From the NCBI GenBank assembly GCA_030064695.1, contig JASHYV010000142.1, positions 1 to 6,097 of the forward strand: DNA of 6,097 nucleotides. Reading direction: 5' to 3'. The notes beneath the pieces were generated by a model. The model was not told the DNA's origin, made no database searches, and saw nothing but the letters and a program-made list of their open reading frames with translations. Position numbers and translations under genes: made by a program. Source of the DNA: Thermoplasmata archaeon (lineage in GTDB: Archaea; Thermoplasmatota; Thermoplasmata; UBA184). Of this stretch, positions 1 to 5,951 are shown in pieces. The first letter of the stretch is position 1; each line of letters opens with the position of its first letter.

Positions 1-386
1 CGATCCGGGACGTCGTCCGGTCGGTGGCGGAGGCGTCCGCGCGCTTCGACGCGCTCTCGATCAACCCCGTGCACATCCAGAACGGCACGGTCGTGGAGTG
101 GCTCTACCACCGGGGCCGGTACCGACCGCCGTGGCTCTGGTCGGTCGTGGAGGCGCTCCGAGCGGGGGCGACCGCCCGGGGGGGCGCCCGCCTCGTCTCG
201 TTCCCGACCGCCGGGGGCCTCGCCCGCGGGCCGCACAACTGCGGCCGCTGCGACGCCGGGGTGCTCGCGGCGATCGAGGCGGCGTCGCTCGACCAGCGTT
301 TCGAGGCGCTCGACGGGCTCGACTGCGGATGCCGAGCCGAGTGGAACGCGCTCCGGGAGCTGGAGGGCTCGGGCGTCGAGGCATGA
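1..386 (+). CDS. raSEA: Archaeosine biosynthesis radical SAM protein RaSEA, C-terminal part (5' end outside window)
   Basis: The reading frame is open from the window edge (first whole codon at position 3) to a TGA at 384-386, giving the last 127 residues. The GTG at position 24 is internal, because the frame continues upstream of it. The segment SINPVHIQNGTVVEWLYHRG followed by YRPPWLWSVVEAL, then GPHNCGRCD (Cys codons at 240 and 249) and a closing CxC (324-332) followed by EW, matches my recollection of the C-terminal end of the archaeal Elp3-like radical SAM family named RaSEA. In that family the enzyme works with the transglycosylase-like protein ArcS and converts a lysine adduct of preQ0 at tRNA position 15 into archaeosine. 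The radical SAM CxxxCxxC core would lie upstream and is not visible, so catalytic competence cannot be judged. The stop overlaps the nadE start (ATGA), indicating one transcript. The alternative is another member of the same Elp3-like superfamily. Confidence 0.8.
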   Translation, partial: IRDVVRSVAEASARFDALSINPVHIQNGTVVEWLYHRGRYRPPWLWSVVEALRAGATARGGARLVSFPTAGGLARGPHNCGRCDAGVLAAIEAASLDQRFEALDGLDCGCRAEWNALRELEGSGVEA

Positions 387-1192
387 GCGCGCTCGAGCCC
401 CGACTGCCCTCGCACGCCGTCGCGACGATCCACCAGTTCCTGAGGGCCCACGCGTCCGCCGAGGGCGTGCGGGGCATCGCGGTCGGTCTCTCGGGGGGGA
501 TCGACAGCGCTCTCACGGCCCGGCTCGCCGTCGACGCGCTCGGCGCGGAACGGGTCCTGGGCGTGCTCCAGCCGGACGAGGCGTACCCGGCGGCCCTGCT
601 CGCCGAGACCCAGGCGTACGCGCGGTCGCTGGGGATCGAGCAGCGGACGATCTCCATCGTGCCGATGGAGTCGGCGGTTCGCTCGGCGCTCCCCGAGCTG
701 ACCGACCCGGTGGCGCTCGGGAACGTCAAGGCGCGGATCCGGATGATCCTCCTCTACGCGGTCGCCCGCGAGCACGGTCGGCTCGTCGCGGGGACCGGCA
801 ACAAGTCGGAGCTCCTGCTCGGCTACTTCACGAAGTACGGCGACGGGGGCGTGGACCTCCTCCCGCTGGGCGACCTGTACAAGACGGAGCTCCGGGAGCT
901 CGCGGCCCAGCTGGGCCTCCCCCCGGCGATCCGGGACCGGCCCCCGACCGCCGGGCTCTGGGAGGGCCAGACCGACGAGGAAGAGCTGGGCATCCGCTAC
1001 GAGGAGCTCGACCGCATCCTGGTCGGCTTCGAGCGGCTGCTCTCCGAGGACGAGATCGCGGCCGCGACCGGGAGCTCGCTCGACACGGTCCGCGGCATCG
1101 CCCGCCGGATGCGGGCGACGCGGCACAAGCGCCGGATGCCCCCGATCCCCAAGCTGTCGCTCCGCACCGTCGGTCTCGACTGGCGCGAGTGA
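383..1192 (+). CDS. nadE: NH3-dependent NAD+ synthetase
   Basis: A 269-residue protein that adenylates nicotinic acid adenine dinucleotide with ATP and amidates it to NAD+, the last step of NAD+ synthesis in the cytoplasm. Visible motifs are the ATP-pyrophosphatase loop SGGIDS (residues 37-42), GNVKARIRM (113-121), GTGNKSE (137-143) followed by TKYGDGGVDLLPLGDLYKT (150-168), PTAGLWEGQTDEEELG (188-203) and a basic C-terminal HKRRMPPIP stretch. There is no nitrilase/glutaminase domain, so ammonia rather than glutamine is the expected nitrogen donor, and the length is normal for the short single-domain form. The frame is open well upstream, to 98, but the ATG at 383 is chosen because it gives the normal N-terminus and overlaps the raSEA TGA by four bases. 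GGAGG lies about 16 bases upstream of it, too far for a strong site, so translational coupling is likely. Confidence 0.96.
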   Translation: MSALEPRLPSHAVATIHQFLRAHASAEGVRGIAVGLSGGIDSALTARLAVDALGAERVLGVLQPDEAYPAALLAETQAYARSLGIEQRTISIVPMESAVRSALPELTDPVALGNVKARIRMILLYAVAREHGRLVAGTGNKSELLLGYFTKYGDGGVDLLPLGDLYKTELRELAAQLGLPPAIRDRPPTAGLWEGQTDEEELGIRYEELDRILVGFERLLSEDEIAAATGSSLDTVRGIARRMRATRHKRRMPPIPKLSLRTVGLDWRE

Positions 1193-1215
1193 ACGGGGCC
1201 CCGGCGCCGGTCCGC

Positions 1216-1224
1216 AACGTTATC
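1216..1224 (+). promoter_or_regulatory. Possible TATA-like element upstream of the TPD nuclease gene
   Basis: In the 78-base gap after nadE, AACGTTATC is one of only two AT-richer patches (the other, GGATTTTCG, is too close to the ATG). Its centre is about 50 bases upstream of the ATG at 1271, so an archaeal initiation site 25-27 bases downstream would leave a leader of roughly 24 nucleotides. The match to a TATA box is weak, and the gene could instead be co-transcribed with nadE. Confidence 0.25.
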
Positions 1225-1270
1225 CCCGTCGCGCGCTCCCCTCGGCCGTTCCGTTCCCGGATTTTCGCCC

Positions 1271-2155
1271 ATGGACCGCGCCACCTACCAACGCCTCTAC
1301 GACGCGCTCGCCACGTACGACGACGTCCACCGGATCGCCCACGACGAGCACTGGGACGAGGAGCTGCTCTTCGTCATCCACACGCACCGGGTGACCCGCG
1401 ACGCGACCCGGCGCTTCTACGTCCTGAAGCGCCAGATGCCGCGGCTCGCCGCGCAGTGGAAGCGGGGCCGGGCGATGCTCGAGATCGCGAAGGAATGGAA
1501 GTTCCCGCCGGTCCTGCTGGGGCAGCAGATGCTGGGTGAGCTCGGGTTCCCGCGCAAGAAGATCTGGGGCACGTTCCTGGATCCGGCCTCGGCGCCGGAC
1601 GCTCGGGTCCGCCGCGACGTGGAGCAACTGCTCGCGGCCGACTCCATCTACTCCCCCCGGGGCATGGAGCTCCAGCGCGAGCGGGGCCGCAAGGGCGAGG
1701 AGCGGCTCCAGCGCTGGCTCACGAAGCACGGGATCGGCTACCGGACGGAGAAGGACCTCCGCGGCAAGTACGCGAAGACGCCGGACGCCCTCCTCGACCA
1801 CCCGATCATCCTGTTCGGGCAGAAGATCACCTGGATCGAGTCGAAGGCCAACTTCGGCGACGACGTGGAGATGCGGAAGAACTTGAAACGCCAGCTCGGT
1901 CCCTACACCGAGATCTTCGGCGAAGGGGCCGTCGTCTACTGGTACGGGTACGTGGACGGCGCCGAGTCGCCGCCCGGCGTGCTGCTCTACGACGGCGACG
2001 CGTTCGAGGCGATCACGCCGGTCGTACCACCTCGGCCCGCGGGATCGTCCGCTGCGCACCACTCGAAAGATCCCGCTCGACGACCGCCCCCGGCCCCGCC
2101 TCCTTCAGGCCCAGGATCAGCGCCCGGCGCGCCCGCCGGCGCGACGCCTCCTTGA
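1271..2155 (+). CDS. TPD-domain PD-(D/E)XK nuclease-like protein, archaeal homologue of CDIN1/C15orf41
   Basis: A 294-residue protein. Residues 138-245 closely match what I recall of human CDIN1: RGRKGEE (138-144), the family signature TPD (170-172), WIESKANFGDD (188-198) and YWYGY (223-227), ending in GVLLYDGDAFEA. The TPD aspartate (D172) with E190-x-K192 forms a PD-(D/E)XK active site, and E144 could be the helix-1 glutamate, so metal-dependent DNA cleavage is predicted but not proven. The helical N-terminal half (about 56-125) probably holds a winged or helix-turn-helix DNA-binding unit. The cellular role in archaea is unknown; CDIN1 partners Codanin-1 in humans, and no Codanin-like gene is visible here. 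The ATG at 1271 is the only reasonable start and has no Shine-Dalgarno. From about residue 248 the ORF lies antisense to the hisS 3' end, and residues 251-294 are a Pro/Ala/Gly-rich tail outside the family domain. Confidence 0.87.
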   Translation: MDRATYQRLYDALATYDDVHRIAHDEHWDEELLFVIHTHRVTRDATRRFYVLKRQMPRLAAQWKRGRAMLEIAKEWKFPPVLLGQQMLGELGFPRKKIWGTFLDPASAPDARVRRDVEQLLAADSIYSPRGMELQRERGRKGEERLQRWLTKHGIGYRTEKDLRGKYAKTPDALLDHPIILFGQKITWIESKANFGDDVEMRKNLKRQLGPYTEIFGEGAVVYWYGYVDGAESPPGVLLYDGDAFEAITPVVPPRPAGSSAAHHSKDPARRPPPAPPPSGPGSAPGAPAGATPP

Positions 2156-3314
2156 GCTGTCGGGACATCGAGCGCTGCAGGAGGTCGCAGTCGGCGGAGA
2201 CGCCGGCGCGCCGCAGCTCCTGCACGAGCTCGATCGCCGCGTCCAGGTGCTTCCCGTCCACGATCACGACGTAGGTGTCGAGCGCCGGCTCCCCCTCGGG
2301 CCATCGGCCCGCGCCGCGGAGCAGCAGCTCGAGCGTCTGGTCGCCGAGGGCGAGCCCGACCGCCGGGGTCGGCGGGCCCTCGAAGAGCTCGATCAGGTGG
2401 TCGTACCGCCCGCCGCCGAAGATCGCGCGGCCGTCGCCGCTCTTCGCGTACGTCTCGAAGACGATCGAGGTGTAGTAGGCGATCCCGCGGACGACGGTCG
2501 GATCGAACACGATCCGGTCGCCGAGGCCGGCCCGGTGCAGCAGCGAGAAGAGCCGCTTCAGGCGGTCCACGCCCTTCCGCGCCTCCTCGTCGAGGCCGAG
2601 GGCGATCAGCGCGTCGAGGTACCCCGCGAGCTCGGCCGGCGGCACGCCGTCGCCGGCCTTGCGGAACAGCTCCGCGAGCGCCACGGCCTTCTCGGCGGGC
2701 ACACCGGCGGCCTCGACCTCTCCCTCGAACTCCGCCGGCGGGAGCTTCCGGTACCGGTCGACCGCGCGGAAGAACCGACCCATCTCGGACGCCCCGAAGA
2801 GTCGGCCGAGCCCCTCCGCCAGGGCCCGGTCGCTGATCCGGAACGCGTAGAGCCCCTGGGCGCCCACCTCGTCCATCAGGAGGGCGGCGGTGGCGAGCAG
2901 GTCGAGCTCGGCCTCGACGCCCGGTACGCCCAGGATGTCCAGGTTGAACTGGAGGAACTCGCGCGTCCGACCGGCCTGCGGCTCCTCGTAGCGCCAGGTC
3001 TTCGACACGGTGAACCACTTCACCGGGAGCGGCTCGGACTTCCCGCGCTCCACGAAGACGCGGGCGAGCGAGGGCGTCGTCTCGGGCACGAGCGCGACGG
3101 CCCGGTCGCCCTTGTCGTGGAAGAGCCAGGTCTCGGCAGCGATCCCCTCGCCGCTCTTCACCTGGTACAGCTCGAAGCTCTCGACGCAGGGGGTCTCCAG
3201 CTCGACGTAGCCGGCACGACGCGCGGCGGCGCGCATCCGGCGCCGAAGTTCCGACCGGGCGCCGGCGTCCGGCGGCAGGTAGTCGCGGAAGCCACGGAGC
3301 GGGTGGAGGGGCAT
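2013..3314 (-). CDS. hisS: Histidyl-tRNA synthetase (class II)
   Basis: A 433-residue enzyme, normal for the family, that charges tRNA-His in the cytoplasm. The N-terminus HPLRGFRDYLPPD is typical. Class II motif 1 runs into PETTPS (77-82). Motif 2 is FTVSKTWRYEEPQAGRTREF (101-120) followed by LQFNLDILG. The histidine-specific HisA segment is VRGIAYYTSIVFE (275-287), and motif 3 is FGGGRYD (299-305) with AVGLALGDQTLE (318-329). The anticodon-binding domain starts near 346 and includes RSMSRQLKEA and RALILGLKEAG. HisA reads RGIAYY where many HisRS have RGLDYY; the arginine is kept. The frame stays open upstream, to 3788, but that stretch overlaps the zinc-ribbon gene, so the ATG at 3314 is chosen. 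It lies 26 bases after the zinc-ribbon stop and has no Shine-Dalgarno. The 3' end overlaps the convergent nuclease ORF by 143 bases. Confidence 0.96.
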   Translation of the reverse strand: MPLHPLRGFRDYLPPDAGARSELRRRMRAAARRAGYVELETPCVESFELYQVKSGEGIAAETWLFHDKGDRAVALVPETTPSLARVFVERGKSEPLPVKWFTVSKTWRYEEPQAGRTREFLQFNLDILGVPGVEAELDLLATAALLMDEVGAQGLYAFRISDRALAEGLGRLFGASEMGRFFRAVDRYRKLPPAEFEGEVEAAGVPAEKAVALAELFRKAGDGVPPAELAGYLDALIALGLDEEARKGVDRLKRLFSLLHRAGLGDRIVFDPTVVRGIAYYTSIVFETYAKSGDGRAIFGGGRYDHLIELFEGPPTPAVGLALGDQTLELLLRGAGRWPEGEPALDTYVVIVDGKHLDAAIELVQELRRAGVSADCDLLQRSMSRQLKEASRRRARRALILGLKEAGPGAVVERDLSSGAQRTIPRAEVVRPA

Positions 3315-3335
3315 GGCGGCGGGAACTCGGGTCCC

Positions 3336-3343
3336 TGTATTTA
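3336..3343 (-). promoter_or_regulatory. Candidate TATA box for leaderless hisS transcription
   Basis: Read on the minus strand, TAAATACA occupies positions -29 to -22 relative to the A of the hisS ATG at 3314, in a stretch that is otherwise very GC-rich. This is the spacing expected of an archaeal TATA box if transcription begins at or a few bases before the start codon, and it agrees with the missing Shine-Dalgarno. The box overlaps the TAA stop of the preceding zinc-ribbon gene (3343-3341), so part of its AT content comes from the stop codon. No promoter activity is shown by sequence alone. Confidence 0.4.
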
Positions 3344-4474
3344 CACGTGCCCGGCCGGCGGCCCGCTCTTGAGCTCGACCGGGGCGGGCGCCCCCAGCGC
3401 GTCCTCGCCGGGCACGCTCGCCCGGTCCACGAAGCCGCGGACGCGCCGATAGGCCAGGATCGTGCCGACGAAGTTCCGCTCGGCGAGCTCCGACGCCACC
3501 GCCCGCAGGTCGGCGATGGCCGGGGTGACGTCGAGCCCGGCGCTCCGCATCTCGACCATCCGATCGCGCAGCCGGCGGAGGTCCTCGAAGAGCCTCGGCT
3601 CCAGCACCGACCACATCGCGACCGCGGCCCGGGCGAGGAGCCGCTCGCCGTCGGAGCGGCGCCCGCGCTGCACGAGCCGGCGGCCCTCCTCGAGCGGGCC
3701 GAGCGCCGGCGTGGGGTCGCCGCCCAAATCCCGGACGGTCTGCGCCATGAGCTCGCACTCGGTCACGAGGATGCGCCCGACCTGCCACTCCTCCTCGACC
3801 TGGCCCAGCTCGTCGCGGACGTGGGCGAGGCGTCGCTGGGCGCCGACCAGGTCTCCGGTCGAGATCGCCCGCCGGATCGCCTCGAACTCGACGTCCGCCC
3901 CGTGCGTGGGCACGATCTGGGCGAGGTCGTTGCGGCGCGCGAGCGCGTTCTCGTACTCCTCGGCGAGCGCGCTCGAGAGGTGGACGAACATCTCGCGGGA
4001 GAGCACCTCGAGCGAGACGACGTCGTCCGTGAGCCGCGCGGCGTTCGCCCGGCTCTCGAAGTCGGTGAAGTCGAGGCCCAGCCGCCGGCCGAGCTGGAAG
4101 TAGTCGTCGACCCTACGGCGCACCTCGACCGGGGTCGGCGGCGCCGGGAGGGCCGGAAGGTTCCGCAGCGGGCTCAGCGTCTCCTCGGCCGGTTTGGGGG
4201 CGGCGACCACCGGAAGCTCCGGCGCGCCCAGAGCAGGGAACCGGGAAGGCCGGCTCAGCAGCCCCTGCGACGGGCGCGACTCGGGCGAAGCCGGACCGGA
4301 GAGGTCGACCGTCTTCAGGAGCTCGCCGATCGTGCGGACGTAGGCGGGATCGCCCGGGGCGGAGGGACCGGCGGCCTCGACGATCGCGGGAAACAGCGCA
4401 ACATCGAGCCGGCAGCGGGGACAGGCGGTGGCCCCCTCGCCGACCTCCACGCCGCAGGCCGGACATGTGGGCAT
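3341..4474 (-). CDS. Zinc-ribbon protein with Pro-rich linker and long helical domain, function unknown
   Basis: I do not recognise a named family for this 377-residue protein. It opens directly with a zinc ribbon, MPTCPACG...CPRC (Cys 4, 7, 18 and 21; CxxC-10-CxxC). Residues about 30-118 form a Pro/Ser/Ala-rich, probably disordered linker. Residues about 119-357 are dense in charged and leucine-rich segments, such as DELGQVEEEWQVGRIL and LRRLRDRMVEMRSAGL, suggesting helical hairpins or coiled coil. There is no signal peptide or membrane segment, so it should be cytoplasmic. Such architectures are common in archaea as poorly characterised adaptor or scaffold proteins. It lies 93 bases after tiaS and 26 bases before hisS, on the same strand, so co-transcription is plausible. 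The ATG at 4474 begins right at the ribbon and has no Shine-Dalgarno; an in-frame ATG with a strong one lies 60 bases upstream but is cut off by TAG. Confidence 0.85.
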   Translation of the reverse strand: MPTCPACGVEVGEGATACPRCRLDVALFPAIVEAAGPSAPGDPAYVRTIGELLKTVDLSGPASPESRPSQGLLSRPSRFPALGAPELPVVAAPKPAEETLSPLRNLPALPAPPTPVEVRRRVDDYFQLGRRLGLDFTDFESRANAARLTDDVVSLEVLSREMFVHLSSALAEEYENALARRNDLAQIVPTHGADVEFEAIRRAISTGDLVGAQRRLAHVRDELGQVEEEWQVGRILVTECELMAQTVRDLGGDPTPALGPLEEGRRLVQRGRRSDGERLLARAAVAMWSVLEPRLFEDLRRLRDRMVEMRSAGLDVTPAIADLRAVASELAERNFVGTILAYRRVRGFVDRASVPGEDALGAPAPVELKSGPPAGHV

Positions 4475-4486
4475 GGCGGGACGCCC

Positions 4487-4534
4487 CTAGAGCACGCGTC
4501 CGTCCGGGGATCGGCGGGCGACGCCTCCGAACAT
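4487..4534 (-). CDS. Possible 15-aa leader ORF (MFGGVARRSPDGRVL) ending in UAG
   Basis: This ORF lies in the tiaS to zinc-ribbon gap. It is an ATG with a strong Shine-Dalgarno, GGGAGGAG at 4548-4541, six bases upstream, followed by 15 codons and TAG. It is in the same frame as the zinc-ribbon gene, and only GGG CGT CCC GCC separates its stop from that gene's ATG. It could be a leader peptide whose translation feeds ribosomes to the downstream start, an old longer N-terminus cut off by a point change to TAG, or chance. The peptide resembles nothing I recognise. The ribosome-binding site is clear, but translation is only inferred. Confidence 0.35.
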   Translation of the reverse strand: MFGGVARRSPDGRVL

Positions 4535-4540
4535 GAGCGG

Positions 4541-4548
4541 CTCCTCCC
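4541..4548 (-). promoter_or_regulatory. Strong Shine-Dalgarno before the 15-codon ORF
   Basis: Minus-strand GGGAGGAG is complementary to the conserved archaeal 16S 3' end (CCUCC core) and lies six bases before the ATG at 4534. It is the best-spaced ribosome-binding site in the window. tiaS, the zinc-ribbon gene, hisS and the nuclease gene have none, and nadE has only a distant one. It also lies about 67 bases upstream of the zinc-ribbon ATG. Confidence 0.5.
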
Positions 4549-4567
4549 GTTGATAGCGGGCGGCGGT

Positions 4568-5911
4568 TCAAAAGCTCTCGGAAGCGCGCCGGAACCGTCC
4601 TTCCGGGCCCCGCGGAGCCAGATGACGGCGCGCGGACGGGGTCGGGTGGTACGTGGTGCCCGGCTCGAGCCGGCGCCGCTCCGAGACGCGTCGGGCGGCC
4701 TCGGGCGGCCAGCGCCGGTGGCAGGTCGGGCAGCGATACCCTCGGCCGCGGCCGAGCGAGCGGGCGCGACGGGCGCAGGAGGGACAGCGGGGCGCCCGGG
4801 CGCGGCTCGGGCCGGCGGCCAGCCGAACGACGCGGATCCCCTCGAGCCGGAACGTGGGGTCCTCCTGCCGGCTGCCCCAGACCCGGACCCGGTCGCCGGG
4901 GCGGAGCGCCCCGAGGACCCGGGGCAGCACCTTCGTGGGCTCGAACGCGATGCATTGGGCGACGGTGCCGTCCGGGTCCGAGATCGGCACCCGCACGTGA
5001 CCCCCCGAGAACAGCTCCGGGAGCCCCTGAACCTCCACCGACACCACCGCCGATCGGTACGGGCCCATCTCGCGGAGCCGACGCGGGCGCAGATGGTCGC
5101 CGGAACCCTGGTTGGTCCGGAACAGCAGCCACCGGTCCACCGGTTCGGAGCGCACCTGGAGCCGGGCGGCTCTCGCCGCGTACGGCGAGGTGGCCCGGAG
5201 CCCGTAGAGGATCGGGCACGCCGTGTGCGGCACGACCAGGACCCGACGGGTCCGAGGGTCCTCGCAGAGGAACAGCTCGGGATGCGACCGTTGGGCCCTT
5301 CGCACGCTCGCCGGGTCGACCTCGCGCGGGGTGCCCCAACGCAACGCCGAGCGATAGGCGAGGAGCTCCCAGGTGGGATGGGCCCCCGGCCACGCGACCG
5401 CGGCGGCCGCGCCGACGAGCCCCCGATCGGAGCCCAGCGTGCGCCAACGGGCCCCCGCGTCCGCGAGGGCGTCCCGGACGGTGCCGACCTCCACGACCTC
5501 CTGCACTGCGTTCCAGTAGAGCCGTCCCGGCAGCGGCCGGTCGGCGAACACCACGGCCGGGTCCGTGTCCGGGTCGGAGGTCCGGGCGAGCTCCCGGACC
5601 CGGTCCCAGGCGGCCGCTTCGAACGCGCTCCGCCGCGACGGCGGAGCCGGCCGACCCCGAGCGAACGACCAGATCGGGCGGCCGCCGACCGAACCCCAGA
5701 GCCGGCGGGGCCCGACGCCCACGCCCAGCGTGGCGCCGAGCGCCGCGTTGCCGCGGGTCTTCCAGGGCACGTTCGGGTTCAGGCGCACCAGCCGCGGCTC
5801 TCCCATGAGGTCGAGGCCCAGGTCCCGGGCGAGGCCGATGAGCTCCGTGAGCACGTACGTCGTGCACCCGCCGCGGGGGCTGTCCGTATCGTCGACGCCG
5901 ATCCGGAGCAT
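4568..5911 (-). CDS. tiaS: tRNA(Ile2) 2-agmatinylcytidine synthetase TiaS
   Basis: A 447-residue archaeal enzyme that uses ATP and agmatine to convert C34 of tRNA-Ile2 into agmatidine, so that the CAU anticodon reads AUA as isoleucine instead of AUG. The kinase-like N-terminus has GVDDTDS (5-11), with the two aspartates of the known catalytic site, and CTTY (16-19), whose T18 matches the threonine reported to be autophosphorylated in the Archaeoglobus enzyme. NPNVPWKTRGNAA (45-57) is the conserved phosphate-binding segment. A ferredoxin-like domain follows, with RGLVGAAAAVAWPG near 163-176, then an OB-fold containing FRTNQGSGDHL (264-274). The zinc ribbon has Cys 376, 379, 394 and 397, and the tail keeps the family's TYHPTPSARRHL. 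All expected domains are present. The ATG at 5911 places DDTDS at the usual distance from the N-terminus. It lies 40 bases after the upstream gene's stop with no Shine-Dalgarno. Confidence 0.97.
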   Translation of the reverse strand: MLRIGVDDTDSPRGGCTTYVLTELIGLARDLGLDLMGEPRLVRLNPNVPWKTRGNAALGATLGVGVGPRRLWGSVGGRPIWSFARGRPAPPSRRSAFEAAAWDRVRELARTSDPDTDPAVVFADRPLPGRLYWNAVQEVVEVGTVRDALADAGARWRTLGSDRGLVGAAAAVAWPGAHPTWELLAYRSALRWGTPREVDPASVRRAQRSHPELFLCEDPRTRRVLVVPHTACPILYGLRATSPYAARAARLQVRSEPVDRWLLFRTNQGSGDHLRPRRLREMGPYRSAVVSVEVQGLPELFSGGHVRVPISDPDGTVAQCIAFEPTKVLPRVLGALRPGDRVRVWGSRQEDPTFRLEGIRVVRLAAGPSRARAPRCPSCARRARSLGRGRGYRCPTCHRRWPPEAARRVSERRRLEPGTTYHPTPSARRHLAPRGPEGRFRRASESF

Positions 5912-5951
5912 CGGTCGAGCCCGAGGGTCGCCCGGGCGAGGCGGGCCCCGC

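Noticed and set aside
1195..1210. Two overlapping palindromes, GGGGCCCC and CCGGCGCCGG, just after nadE, considered as a terminator hairpin
   Set aside because: The palindromes leave no proper loop, no T-run follows, and such strings are expected by chance in DNA this rich in G and C.
2247..3452. A 401-codon plus-strand frame opposite hisS
   Set aside because: It is the antisense shadow of a verified hisS frame, with no domain of its own.
3315..3788. An N-terminal extension of HisRS upstream of the ATG at 3314
   Set aside because: The extension lies out of frame inside the zinc-ribbon gene and has shadow-like composition, while the ATG at 3314 gives the normal HisRS N-terminus.
4487..4489. 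UAG read as pyrrolysine to extend the zinc-ribbon protein upstream
   Set aside because: No pyl gene is visible, the protein naturally begins at its zinc ribbon, and another gene in the window (stop at 5954-5952) appears to end normally at TAG.
4113..5867. A 584-codon minus-strand frame overlapping tiaS and the zinc-ribbon gene
   Set aside because: It is a shifted frame of the same strand, with low-complexity Arg/Gly/Pro/Ala composition; TiaS in the other frame has all its family motifs.
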